Shown here in pieces: positions 15,571-23,724 of a stretch of 51,705 nucleotides of DNA. The stretch is taken from positions 1 through 51,705 of the forward strand of contig MEKR01000095.1 of NCBI GenBank assembly GCA_001767035.1. Reading direction: 5' to 3'. Positions within the stretch are counted from its first letter, which is position 1. Every line of letters begins with the position of its first letter. The notes under the pieces are model-generated. The model was not told where the DNA came from and made no database searches. It saw nothing but the letters and a program-made list of their open reading frames with translations. The stretch is from Acidobacteria bacterium RIFCSPLOWO2_02_FULL_61_28 (GTDB lineage Bacteria > Acidobacteriota > Terriglobia > 2-12-FULL-54-10). The translations under genes were made by a program, and so were the position numbers.

Positions 15571-15649
15571 GGGGTAGCCACGGCACGCTTTTTGTGCCGT
15601 GGGCTTTTCCGGAACGACCCCACGGCATAAAGAACATGCCGTGGCTACC
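15571..15649. repeat. Head-to-head REP pair family A, copies 5a/5b
   Basis: Left REP GTAGCCACGGCAC...GTGCCGTGGGC, a short linker with CCGGAAC, then an inverted REP CCCACGGCAT...ATGCCGTGGCTACC. The 3' end lies 6 nt before the arginase ATG, so it occupies the usual RBS position of that gene. Confidence 0.88.
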
Positions 15650-15655
15650 AACACA

Positions 15656-16564
15656 ATGCGCAAGATCAGAATCATCGGCGTGCCGCTTGACCTGGGCCAG
15701 GAGCGCCGGGGCGTGGACATGGGTCCGTCGGCGCTGCGCGTGGCGGGGTTGAACGACCGCATCCGCGAGCTGGGCTTTGAGGTCGAGGACGCCGGCAACC
15801 TCCACGTCCCGATCCGGGAGATGCAGGCGGTCGGGAATCATCGGGCCAAGTACCTCACGGAGATTGCCGGCGTCGCAAAGCACCATGCTGCGTGGGTTCT
15901 GCGAACGCTGCGCCAGGGTTATTTGCCGCTGGTTTTGGGCGGGGACCACTCGATTGCCGTCGGCACGGTCGCGGGAGTCTCGGCCTACTACCGGCGGAAG
16001 AATAAACAAATCGGGCTGATCTGGGTGGACGCGCACGCCGACATGAACACGCCCGAGACTTCCCCGAGCGGCAACATCCACGGGATGCCGCTGGCGTGCT
16101 GCCTGGGCTACGGACCGAAGGAGTTGACGAGCCTGCTCGGGTTCTCTCCGATCGTGCCGCCGCGCAACGCCGTGCTGGTAGGCGTGCGCGAAGTGGACGC
16201 GCAGGAGAAGCGCATCGTGAACGAAAGCGGCCTGACGGTTTACACCATGCGCGACATTGATGAGCGCGGCCTGCGGACGGTGATGGAAGAGGCCATCGCC
16301 ATCGCCGACCGCGACACCGCCGGCTTTGCCGTCACGCTCGACATGGACTTTGTGGACCCATCGGAAGCTCCCGGCGTCGGCACGCCCGTGCGCGGCGGCG
16401 CGACTTACCGCGAGGCGCATCTGGTGATGGAAATGATGGCCGACGCCAAGCGCATACTCTCGCTCGAAATCGTCGAGGTCAACCCCGTCATTGACGTGGC
16501 CAACAAGACGGCGGCCCTGGCGGTCGAACTCACGCTCTCCGCGCTGGGCAAGAAAATCCTTTAA
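15656..16564 (+). CDS. rocF: Arginase (ureohydrolase family)
   Basis: 302-residue arginase: hydrolyses arginine to ornithine and urea with a binuclear Mn centre. Metal ligands are seen in 'VLGGDHSIAVGT', 'IWVDAHADMNTPETSPSGNIHG' and 'VTLDMDFVDPSEAPGVGTP'. 'SPSGNIHGMPLA' is the arginase-type substrate loop; agmatinase is less likely. Start ATG 15656 is the family start (MRKIRIIGVPLDLGQERRGVDMGP). No Shine-Dalgarno is present because the REP pair ends 6 nt upstream, so translation may depend on the unfolded repeat. No urease or ornithine gene is adjacent. Confidence 0.93.
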   Translation: MRKIRIIGVPLDLGQERRGVDMGPSALRVAGLNDRIRELGFEVEDAGNLHVPIREMQAVGNHRAKYLTEIAGVAKHHAAWVLRTLRQGYLPLVLGGDHSIAVGTVAGVSAYYRRKNKQIGLIWVDAHADMNTPETSPSGNIHGMPLACCLGYGPKELTSLLGFSPIVPPRNAVLVGVREVDAQEKRIVNESGLTVYTMRDIDERGLRTVMEEAIAIADRDTAGFAVTLDMDFVDPSEAPGVGTPVRGGATYREAHLVMEMMADAKRILSLEIVEVNPVIDVANKTAALAVELTLSALGKKIL

Positions 16565-16848
16565 GTGCTCCGTTTCTTCCCGCTCCCTGGCATCGGGCCG
16601 ACCCCGTCATCAAAATCTCACTTCAACGCCCAATCCCTTGGAAAGTCGCGTCTCCTGCTGAATAATAGGGGTTGGCATCCGAACTGCCACAGAGGCACAG
16701 AGGAGAGGAGAAGTCAGATCAAGAAAAAACCCCCCTTCGCTGAGTGCCGAAGGGCTCAGGATGACATCCGTTGGTGCATTTTGTTTCCTGACTTCTGAAT
16801 TCTTCTTCTCGGTGTCTCCGTGACTCTGTGGCAAAGGCAATCCACGAA
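16565..16848. other. Repeat-filled spacer between arginase and ddl
   Basis: About 284 nt with no gene. The inner part (16686-16832) is a family B inverted-repeat element; the remainder has no recognisable feature. The ORFs listed here (16565-16798, 16610-16840) are repeat-derived shadows. Confidence 0.6.
16686..16832. repeat. Repeat family B copy 1 (CACAGAGGCACAGAG inverted repeat)
   Basis: Left arm 'gccacagaggcacagagg' and right arm 'ggtgtctccgtgactctgtg' are inverted. The core also holds 'ccttcgctgagtgccgaagg', a smaller palindrome. Another copy lies at 25923-26002 between leuC and leuD. Confidence 0.7.
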
Positions 16849-17964
16849 ATGATGAAGAAACTGCGCGTAGCGGTTTTATTTGGAGGGCGCTCGGCGGAGC
16901 ATGAAGTCTCGCTCCAGTCGGCGCGGAACGTGATCGCCGCCGCCGACCCCCGCAAGTACGAAATTGTTCCCATCGAGATCACGAAGGAGGGGCGCTGGCG
17001 GGCGGGCATCAGGCCAGAATTTGTTCGTGGAGCGGGCGACGGCAAGCGCGTCATCGTAAAAAGTCAGGAAGTGATCCTGGCTCCGACGCCGGCAGTGCCG
17101 GCTCCGCTGGTCCTGACGAAGCGCCTCGACTCGGCCCGCAGCATCGGCCGGCTGGACGTGATCTTTCCGGTGCTGCACGGCACGTTCGGAGAAGACGGAA
17201 CGATTCAGGGGTTGCTCGAACTGGCCGGGATTCCCTACGTCGGCGCGGGCGTGCTCGGTTCCGCGGCGGGCATGGACAAGGAAGTCATGAAGCGCCTCTT
17301 CCGCGAGCGCGGCCTGCCGATTGTTCCGTATCTGACCGTCCGCCGGGAGGAATTCGAGGCGGCTCCGCGCAGGACGTGCCTCGCCGTAGAAAAAAAGTTC
17401 CGCTACCCGGTCTTTGTCAAGCCCGCGAATCTCGGTTCTTCGGTCGGGATCAGCAAAGCGCGGAATCGGCGGGAACTCGCCGCCGCCCTCCGAACCGCCG
17501 CCGACTACGACCGCAAGATTCTCGTCGAGAAGGCCATTGCTGGGCGGGAAATCGAGTGCTCGGTCCTCGGCAACGATGATCCCATTGCTTCCGTACCCGG
17601 CGAGGTTATCCCTGGAAGCGAATTCTATGATTACGCCGACAAGTACCTGGAAGACTCCGCGAAATTGATCGTTCCGGCACCGCTGCGGCCTGCGCAGACG
17701 CGGGAAGTGCAGCGGCTGGCCGTCGAGGCGTTTCGCGCCATTGATTGCGCCGGGATGGCGCGGGTGGATTTTTTCCTGGAGAAAAGAACCGGGAAAATTT
17801 ACGTCAACGAGATCAACACCATCCCCGGCTTCACCGCCATCAGCATGTACCCGCGCATGTGGGAGGCCAGCGGCCTGCCCTATGCGAAGCTGATTGACCG
17901 CCTGATCGAGCTCGCGCTCGAACGCCACCGGGAAAAAACTCGGACCCGCTACAGCCTGCGATAA
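16849..17964 (+). CDS. ddl: D-alanine--D-alanine ligase
   Basis: 371-residue ATP-grasp ligase that makes D-Ala-D-Ala for peptidoglycan. 'VAVLFGGRSAEHEVSLQSARNV' is the N-terminal signature, 'VFPVLHGTFGEDGTIQGLLEL' the substrate site, 'YPVFVKPANLGSSVGI' the ATP-grasp loop, and 'RVDFFLEKRTGKIYVNEINTIPGFT' the metal site. The ATGATG at 16849/16852 is the likely start; the ORF-track GTG at 16828 lies within repeat B. The longer serine-type loop suggests Ddl rather than VanA-type, but this is not certain. It is remote from other cell-wall genes. Confidence 0.94.
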   Translation: MMKKLRVAVLFGGRSAEHEVSLQSARNVIAAADPRKYEIVPIEITKEGRWRAGIRPEFVRGAGDGKRVIVKSQEVILAPTPAVPAPLVLTKRLDSARSIGRLDVIFPVLHGTFGEDGTIQGLLELAGIPYVGAGVLGSAAGMDKEVMKRLFRERGLPIVPYLTVRREEFEAAPRRTCLAVEKKFRYPVFVKPANLGSSVGISKARNRRELAAALRTAADYDRKILVEKAIAGREIECSVLGNDDPIASVPGEVIPGSEFYDYADKYLEDSAKLIVPAPLRPAQTREVQRLAVEAFRAIDCAGMARVDFFLEKRTGKIYVNEINTIPGFTAISMYPRMWEASGLPYAKLIDRLIELALERHREKTRTRYSLR

Positions 17965-18023
17965 CCACGGACAACGACAAAGCTGAAGGAGTAACCCCTG
18001 CATCGGGCGTTCGCGCTGCGGCT

Positions 18024-18527
18024 TCAGAACAACCGGCTTCGCGGGAATTTCTGTTTCAGCCAGCCGTCCACGCCGAGCGAGCGGCCCGCGGCGGCAATCA
18101 CGAACAGCAGGTGAAGAAAAATGAAGAGCCGGTTCACTCGGACTTGAAGGGGGTTGGCGCTGGGAATGGCGATCGCGAAGAGGATATTGAAATTGTGAAA
18201 GGCCCCGAACGACGACGCGATCCGCACCAGGCAGCCGGTGACCAGCGAGATGCCGATGGCCATCTCGCCGAACGCCACCAGGTAGCTGATGAAAACCGGA
18301 TGGGGCGCGACGAAGTCCAGGATGAATTCCCGGTGGAAGGCAAGGGGGTCCTTGGCGGCGTCGGCGAGATACTCCTGCACGGTTGATCCGGTAAAAAAGT
18401 TCCCGCTCAGCTTGATCCAGGCCACCTCGACAAAGTGGTAGCCGACCAGGATTCGGACGATCGCCAGGTAGCCGCCGTAGCTGGTCTTCCGAAAACTTTC
18501 CGCGAGCCAAGTCCATGCCTTCCGCAT
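18024..18527 (-). CDS. DoxX family membrane protein
   Basis: 167-residue four-helix membrane protein of the DoxX/DoxD-like family. Helices fall around 'YLAIVRILVGYHFVEVAWIK', 'FISYLVAFGEMAIGISLVTG', 'FGAFHNFNILFAIAI' and 'LFIFLHLLFVIAAAG'. Family members include thiosulfate:quinone oxidoreductase subunits and redox-related membrane proteins, but no substrate can be deduced here. It has a consensus promoter 44 nt upstream and is divergent from the aldo/keto reductase. Confidence 0.85.
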   Translation of the reverse strand: MRKAWTWLAESFRKTSYGGYLAIVRILVGYHFVEVAWIKLSGNFFTGSTVQEYLADAAKDPLAFHREFILDFVAPHPVFISYLVAFGEMAIGISLVTGCLVRIASSFGAFHNFNILFAIAIPSANPLQVRVNRLFIFLHLLFVIAAAGRSLGVDGWLKQKFPRSRLF

Positions 18528-18571
18528 CTGTTCGAACTCCTCCGGTGACGTGGCCCCGTAAAGCTGCGGCC

Positions 18572-18600
18572 ATTGTAGTAACCGGGGCTGTGGGTGTCAA
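18572..18600 (-). promoter_or_regulatory. Sigma70 promoter for DoxX gene
   Basis: On the minus strand TTGACA (18595-18600), 17-nt spacer, TACAAT (18572-18577): nearly consensus. It lies 44 nt upstream of the DoxX start, within the 217-nt divergent spacer. Confidence 0.7.
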
Positions 18601-18744
18601 TCCGCCTGCGCGGATTTTGCCGCGCAACTTGCTCCGCATTGAGTGGGGATGCTAGTCTGCCAAAGGATGTAGCCAAAGCATATAGCCAAGGGTTTAGAAA
18701 GACCGGCGGGTTTTGCGCGTCCATCCAGCACAGCGGGGAGAACG

Positions 18745-20181
18745 ATGCCAGAAGCAATCTCGAATCCACTTCGGCCACTTGGAACCACGGGGCTTTCGTG
18801 TCACCTGATGGGCTTCGGCTGCTATCGCGTGATGGAAGGGAGCGCCCAGCACGAGGCCGCGCTGCGCGACTACCTCGAACGCGGCGGCAACCTGATTGAC
18901 ACGAGCGCCAATTACGGCGACGGGCGCGCCGAGACGCTGGTCGGGAAGGTGCTCCCGGATTTCCCGCGCGACCGCGTGATTGTCGTGACCAAGGGCGGCT
19001 ACATCCAGGGGCAGAACCTCGCGCTCGCGCGCCAGCGCAAGTTCCCGGAAGTGGTCCACTACGGCGAAGGGATTTGGCACTCCATTCATCCGGAGTTTCT
19101 TGAAACGCAAGTCGAGATGAGCCGGGAGCGGATGCGCCTCGACGTGATGGACGTCTATCTGCTCCACAACCCGGAGTATTACCTCGAAGACCAGGCGCAC
19201 CACAAGGCCGTTGGCGAAGCGGAGCACGAGGAGTTCTACCGGCGCGTCCGGGAGGCCTTCCGGTTTCTGGAAGCGAAAGTGGCCGAAGGGCGGATTCGCT
19301 GGTACGGGATCAGCTCGAACAATTTTCCCGCGCCGGTTTCGAGTCCCACCCGGACCAGCGTCGATCGCTGCTGGGAAGCGGCCGAGTCCATTTCGCCGAA
19401 CCATCATTTCCGCGTCGTGCAACTGCCCATGAACCTCTATGAAAGCGGCGGCGCGCTCGAACCGAACAACGGCGGCAAGACCGTTCTCGAGTTCTGCAAG
19501 GAGAAGGGCCTGGGCGTTTTGCTAAACCGCCCGCTCAATGCTTTTTTCAGCAACCGCATGATTCGCCTGGCGGACTTCCTGCGGCCCGGCCAGCCGCCGC
19601 CCGGCATCGAAGAACTCCGGGCCATCCTGGAACCGGTGCGGCGCATGGAGCAGGAACTCGAGGAGCAGCACGGCATCCCGCTTCTCTATGGCACTGGAAA
19701 AGGAATCGCGAATTACCTGGAAACCATCGTGCCGCAGATCAAGTCTCCGGCGCAGTGGGAGCAGGCTTTCTACGAGTACATCATCCTGCCGATCGAGCGC
19801 TGGGCCGTCGAGCGCCAGCAGCTTTTTGGCGGCACGGAGGAGTGGGATGGCTGGTGGAACCGCTTCTCCCAAAGCCTCCCGGCGGTTTTTGAAGAGGCGG
19901 AACGTTTTGTGGGTTGTTCGCAGCAGGCGGTGTCGAATGAAATCCGGGCACAGTTGCAGCGCGCGGGCTATCCGCCGAACGGCGAGACGCTCAGCCGCAT
20001 GGCCCAGAACGTGTTGCTCGGTCTCGACGGCGTTTCCTGCGTCCTGAACGGGATGCGGCGGCCCGCCTACGTCGCGGACTCGATGGGGACTATCACGCTC
20101 GAACCCGTGGACTCGCTCTCGGTCCTCTCGCGTTTCCGCCACCAGATGACGGCCGTGGAGCCGGTCGGTTCGATTCAGTAG
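18745..20181 (+). CDS. Aldo/keto reductase with long C-terminal extension
   Basis: 478-residue aldo/keto reductase. The AKR core has 'LGTTGLSCHLMGFGCYRVMEG', 'NLIDTSANYGDGRAETLVGKVL' with the catalytic Asp/Tyr pair, 'VIVVTKGGY' for the Lys, 'DVMDVYLLHNPEYYL' for the His-Asn-x-Asp region, and 'IRWYGISSNNF'. Typical AKRs are about 300-340 aa; here the extra C-terminal 130 residues carry a helical segment ('MEQELEEQHGIPLL', 'QQLFGGTEEWDGWW'). The NADPH-binding strand is less clear. The substrate is unknown. A REP pair follows 5 nt after the stop. Confidence 0.87.
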   Translation: MPEAISNPLRPLGTTGLSCHLMGFGCYRVMEGSAQHEAALRDYLERGGNLIDTSANYGDGRAETLVGKVLPDFPRDRVIVVTKGGYIQGQNLALARQRKFPEVVHYGEGIWHSIHPEFLETQVEMSRERMRLDVMDVYLLHNPEYYLEDQAHHKAVGEAEHEEFYRRVREAFRFLEAKVAEGRIRWYGISSNNFPAPVSSPTRTSVDRCWEAAESISPNHHFRVVQLPMNLYESGGALEPNNGGKTVLEFCKEKGLGVLLNRPLNAFFSNRMIRLADFLRPGQPPPGIEELRAILEPVRRMEQELEEQHGIPLLYGTGKGIANYLETIVPQIKSPAQWEQAFYEYIILPIERWAVERQQLFGGTEEWDGWWNRFSQSLPAVFEEAERFVGCSQQAVSNEIRAQLQRAGYPPNGETLSRMAQNVLLGLDGVSCVLNGMRRPAYVADSMGTITLEPVDSLSVLSRFRHQMTAVEPVGSIQ

Positions 20182-20186
20182 AAGCG

Positions 20187-20265
20187 GGTAGCCACGGCAC
20201 GTCTTGTGTGCCGTGGGTTCTTGCCGGAACATGCCCACGGCATAAACAACATGCCGTGGCTACCC
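20187..20265. repeat. Head-to-head REP pair family A, copies 6a/6b
   Basis: GGTAGCCACGGCAC...TGTGCCGTGGG and CCCACGGCATAAACAACATGCCGTGGCTACC, separated by a linker again containing CCGGAAC. It is placed between convergent genes and may terminate both. Confidence 0.88.
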
Positions 20266-20276
20266 CGATTCGCGGA

Positions 20277-21089
20277 TCAGAACAACTCCGGCCACTGATA
20301 CGTCAGCACGGCGTTCAAGGCTTTATCGGAGATGATCACCGTCTTGTTTTTGGGGTCAAGATCAATGCCCCGCGGCTGCTTCAGCATCCCGTGGGGACCT
20401 CCGATCGTCCAGCGGGGCGGGACGTCGCCGTTGTCTTTCACGCTCCAGACACCGACAAAGGCTCCATCGTAAGGGAACGAGAAGTCGGGTCCGTTCATGG
20501 TGACCAGGAGCCAACCACGGGGGCCGTAGGCTCGCAGGCCGAAGGTCCCTTTGATGCCGGTCCTGGGACCTCGGATCACTGCCTTCGGTGTCGCTTTGCC
20601 GCTGTCGGTGCGGTTGAAAATCTGCAGGAAGGAGTTCGTTTCCCGTGGTCCGTCCCAACCCGCCAGGATCAGCGCATTGTTCACAGGGTCCACGGCAATC
20701 CCATACCAGCGCGCCTTGCCGGTGGATTCCAAAACCCGCAAGGGCGCCACGCTGCCATTGGCATCCCCGGAAAAGACAATGACCTTGTGGTCCTCGGGCA
20801 CAAAGATCTCATTGTGAACCGGGTCCATTTCCACTTTGTCGGGATCTTCCATTTGCGTCAGCGGGCCCTGGATGGTACGAACGGGCTGCGCGTCTCCGGA
20901 GACCCCTCCGCGGAAGACCAAGATCGCCTGGGCGAATGGTTGCGCGACCAGGAATTCGTCGCGGGCCGGGTTGTACGCGATGCCGTGCATGGTGCGGCCG
21001 AGTTTGGTGCGCTGCCCTTCGAGCTTCCGAATCGCCGCCGTGTTGCCATTCGCCACCCGGGCGAATGTCGCAATCTGCGGATGCGCCAC
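20277..21089 (-). CDS. Beta-propeller protein, C-terminal fragment after in-frame TGA
   Basis: 270 residues that begin at GTG 21089, directly after and in the same frame as the TGA ending the upstream ORF. It holds further repeat blades with a '-GD-x-P-R-I-x-G' pattern: 'GGVSGDAQPVRTIQGPLT', 'SGDANGSVAPLRVLES', 'KDNGDVPPRWTIGG'. There is no signal peptide or start-like context, so it is probably not an independent gene. With the upstream ORF it forms one extracytoplasmic propeller of about 757 residues. It ends in 'QPRGIDLDPKNKTVIISDKA' and 'LTYQWPELF'. Confidence 0.72.
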   Translation of the reverse strand: MAHPQIATFARVANGNTAAIRKLEGQRTKLGRTMHGIAYNPARDEFLVAQPFAQAILVFRGGVSGDAQPVRTIQGPLTQMEDPDKVEMDPVHNEIFVPEDHKVIVFSGDANGSVAPLRVLESTGKARWYGIAVDPVNNALILAGWDGPRETNSFLQIFNRTDSGKATPKAVIRGPRTGIKGTFGLRAYGPRGWLLVTMNGPDFSFPYDGAFVGVWSVKDNGDVPPRWTIGGPHGMLKQPRGIDLDPKNKTVIISDKALNAVLTYQWPELF

Positions 21090-22550
21090 TCAGTTCGGCA
21101 CCAGGATTTCTTCCCGCTTGCTGTCGTAGGCCACCGAACCGGGATTGCCGATCATCAAGGCCGGCTTGCCGAGCGGGCCGCTGCGGATCGTGCGCAGAGG
21201 CGGGATGTCTCCCGACGCCGTGGCTTTGTAGACGGTGACGGTATGATTGCCGAAGTTGGAAACCCACAGTTCGCCGTTCTTCGTATCCAGGAACAGGCCG
21301 GTGGGATTCTTGATTCCGCTGCGCGTTCCCCGGAGAATGCGGATCGGCGCAACGTCGCCGCTCGCCGACGCCCGGAAGACCAGCACGGCATCGCCGGAGT
21401 CGTTGGCGACGTACAGTTCGTCGCGCTCCGGGTCCACGACCAGACCGGAGGGCCAGTCGAGCAGCGTCTTGGGACCCGTGATCACGCGCACCGGCGGCGC
21501 GTCCCCACTGGCGCCCAGGGCGTGAACCGTGATCGAAGGGGGCAAACTGCGTCCCGAGCCGGGGACGGAATCCCGCGACGGGACGCTTGGCCGGTCGGGC
21601 AGTCCCGTGGTTACTTCCTGCGCATCTGCTTTCCCCGCAACGAACTCCTTCTGGCTGCCGTGGTTGGTCACGAAGAAAACGTTGTTCTTGGTGTCCAAAG
21701 CAATCCCGTGGGGGTCGGCCAAACCCGTGCGCAGCCCGTGAACCACGCGGAGCGGCGGGTCATGCTTCTGGGCCATCTTGGGGTAAACCACCACCGAGTT
21801 GGTGTGCTGCACGGTGAGAAACAACTCCTGCCGTTGCTCATCCACGCCAATGCCGAAGGTCCCGTGGGGTGTATAAAGCTCCCGGTCGGGCGGCACATCG
21901 CCCTTGGCGTTGCGGGAGAAGATCACCAGCGTATCCACGGTGTCGTTATTGACGGCGTAGATGTCGCCCGATTGCGGGTCAATATAGAGGCCGCACTGAA
22001 ACTCGATCTTGGTTTGCTTTCCGGCGATGACCCGCTTGGGTTCGGTCATGCTGGCGGTGGGCGGCGTATTGGCGAGCCGGTCATAGACCAACACCTGGAA
22101 CAGGTTTTCGTCCGTCATCACGACCTCGTTCCGGGCCAGGTCCACGGCAACCGAGCTGTAGGAAGCATACGGATCGCGGATCACCCGCAGAGGCGCGCGT
22201 CGTGCCTGATTCGCGGAACTAGCCGTACCGGAAGCCTGCCGTGAGGTCTGTTCCTGCCGCAGCGCCGCGCTCAGCGTCTCGCGGGCGCCCGCCGGAACCC
22301 ACTCGCAGACGGCTCCTTCCTCCACCGGCAGAGGTTCAATCGAAACGAGCCGGGCCTGGCCACCATCGCGGAGACCGGTCGTCAGAGGAGCAGCGCTCTG
22401 ATCCAGGCGCATTCCGGGTCCGGTCAGGACAACCCATCCAGCGAGGAGGGTTACAAACCCGGCCAGGGTCCCAGCCAAAGTCAATCGAAAGCGATTCTTC
22501 CATCCCAGCGAATTCTTCCGCCTGGGGTCAGCTTGCCGAATCCACTTCAT
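21090..22550 (-). CDS. NHL/SMP-30-like beta-propeller protein, N-terminal part
   Basis: 486-residue protein with a cytoplasmic N-terminus and one signal-anchor helix (about 21-45, 'LTLAGTLAGFVTLLAGWVVL'), then beta-propeller blades: 'ASGDAPPVRVITGPKTLLDW', 'ASGDVAPIRILRGTRSGI', 'ASGDIPPLRTIRSGPLG'. This blade type is common in Acidobacteriota as YVTN/NHL-like proteins; the exact role is unknown. It stops at TGA 21090-21092 inside a blade ('EEILVPN' then 'VAHPQIATFARVANGN'). A sigma70-like promoter lies 62 nt upstream. See the finding for the in-frame stop. Confidence 0.8.
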   Translation of the reverse strand: MKWIRQADPRRKNSLGWKNRFRLTLAGTLAGFVTLLAGWVVLTGPGMRLDQSAAPLTTGLRDGGQARLVSIEPLPVEEGAVCEWVPAGARETLSAALRQEQTSRQASGTASSANQARRAPLRVIRDPYASYSSVAVDLARNEVVMTDENLFQVLVYDRLANTPPTASMTEPKRVIAGKQTKIEFQCGLYIDPQSGDIYAVNNDTVDTLVIFSRNAKGDVPPDRELYTPHGTFGIGVDEQRQELFLTVQHTNSVVVYPKMAQKHDPPLRVVHGLRTGLADPHGIALDTKNNVFFVTNHGSQKEFVAGKADAQEVTTGLPDRPSVPSRDSVPGSGRSLPPSITVHALGASGDAPPVRVITGPKTLLDWPSGLVVDPERDELYVANDSGDAVLVFRASASGDVAPIRILRGTRSGIKNPTGLFLDTKNGELWVSNFGNHTVTVYKATASGDIPPLRTIRSGPLGKPALMIGNPGSVAYDSKREEILVPN

Positions 22551-22611
22551 CAGCGCCTCCTTGTGATGTCCTTACGTAGGCCTGTTTGCGCGGTCATCCG
22601 CACGATGACCT

Positions 22612-22641
22612 ATTCTCAGTGGAGACGGCGACGGCTGTCAA
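22612..22641 (-). promoter_or_regulatory. Sigma70-like promoter for propeller gene
   Basis: Minus strand TTGACA (22636-22641), 18-nt spacer, GAGAAT (22612-22617). The -10 is 4 of 6 to consensus. It lies about 62 nt before the ATG at 22550. Confidence 0.6.
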
Positions 22642-22821
22642 GGATTCCTCACCGCAGGCTTGCGAGACGGCGCCGGGCAGTTTGCTCCGTGCAACCGCAA
22701 GCCAGATGTGCTTTAATTTTTGTTGCGCCGCCGGGGGCCGGTTTGCGGAGCAGGTCCCGGAGGACCGCGATCCTGGTAGACGTGCCCCGGGTGCGTACGT
22801 TTCCGGTACGAGGTAGGATTC

Positions 22822-23691
22822 ATGACGGTTCAGAATGTGGCAGTGATTGGATCAGGACTGATGGGGCGGGGCATCGCCCAGGTGGCCGCGCTGGGCGGCT
22901 TTCGCACCACGATCGTGGACGTCTCCGAGAGTATTTTGCAGACCGCGCTCACCAATATTCGTTCGGAGATGGAGAAAGGCGTTTCTCTCGGGAAGATGAC
23001 GGCCGAGCAGAAAGAGCAGGCGCTCTCTCGTCTGCTCCTCGAAACGAACCTCGAAAAAGCGGCGCGGGATGCGGACCTGGTCATTGAAGCGGTGCCGGAA
23101 GATATGAAGCTGAAGATCGAAACGTTTGTCCGGCTCGACAACTCGGCTCCGGCCGGGGCGCTTCTGGCGTCGAACACCTCGTCGCTGAGCATCACGGAGA
23201 TGGCTGCCGTGACCAAACGCCCGCGACAGTTCCTCGGGATGCACTTCTTCAATCCCGTTCACAAGATGAAGCTGCTCGAGATTGTGAGGGGCCTGGAGAC
23301 TGCGCCGGAGACCGTCAAGGTTGCCGAGGAAGTCGGCCGGCAAATGGGCAAGGAGACCGTGGTGATCAAGGAATCGCCGGGTTTCATCACCAGCCGGATT
23401 AACGCCATGATCGGCAACGAGGCGTTTTACATGCTCCAGGAAGAAATCGCCACCGCCGCGGACATTGACAAGGCGGTGAAGCTCGGACTCAACCATCCCA
23501 TGGGGCCGTTTGAAATGGCGGACCTGGTGGGCCTCGATACGCGGCTCCATGTGCTCGAGTACCTCCATCAGACTCTGGGCGAGAAATTCCGCCCCGCTCC
23601 GTTGATGGTCCAGTACGTGAAGGCCGGACGCCTGGGGCGCAAGGTGGGCCGCGGGGTCTACGACTATCCCCCGCCCGAGAAAAAGGCTTGA
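22822..23691 (+). CDS. 3-hydroxyacyl/3-hydroxybutyryl-CoA dehydrogenase
   Basis: 289-residue NAD-dependent dehydrogenase of the Hbd/PaaH family. The Rossmann 'VAVIGSGLMGRGIAQVAALGG' is at residues 6-26, 'DLVIEAVPEDMKLKIE' follows, and 'LASNTSSLSITEMA' with 'FLGMHFFNPVHKMKLLEIV' carries the catalytic His. The C-terminal helical domain has 'LGLNHPMGPFEMADLVGLD'. It is immediately followed by the enoyl-CoA hydratase, so the pair performs two consecutive steps of beta-oxidation or butyrate metabolism. RBS GAGGTAGGATTC is good. Confidence 0.93.
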   Translation: MTVQNVAVIGSGLMGRGIAQVAALGGFRTTIVDVSESILQTALTNIRSEMEKGVSLGKMTAEQKEQALSRLLLETNLEKAARDADLVIEAVPEDMKLKIETFVRLDNSAPAGALLASNTSSLSITEMAAVTKRPRQFLGMHFFNPVHKMKLLEIVRGLETAPETVKVAEEVGRQMGKETVVIKESPGFITSRINAMIGNEAFYMLQEEIATAADIDKAVKLGLNHPMGPFEMADLVGLDTRLHVLEYLHQTLGEKFRPAPLMVQYVKAGRLGRKVGRGVYDYPPPEKKA

Positions 23692-23724
23692 GTGACTTCG
23701 GACCGATTGCAGAGGAGAACATCC

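Noticed and set aside
13940-15649. CRISPR-like array of palindromes
   Set aside because: The repeats are irregularly spaced, alternately inverted and without uniform spacers; they are REP elements.
20208-22244. 678-residue plus-strand ORF
   Set aside because: Antisense to the beta-propeller gene; the minus strand has signal anchor, blades and promoter.
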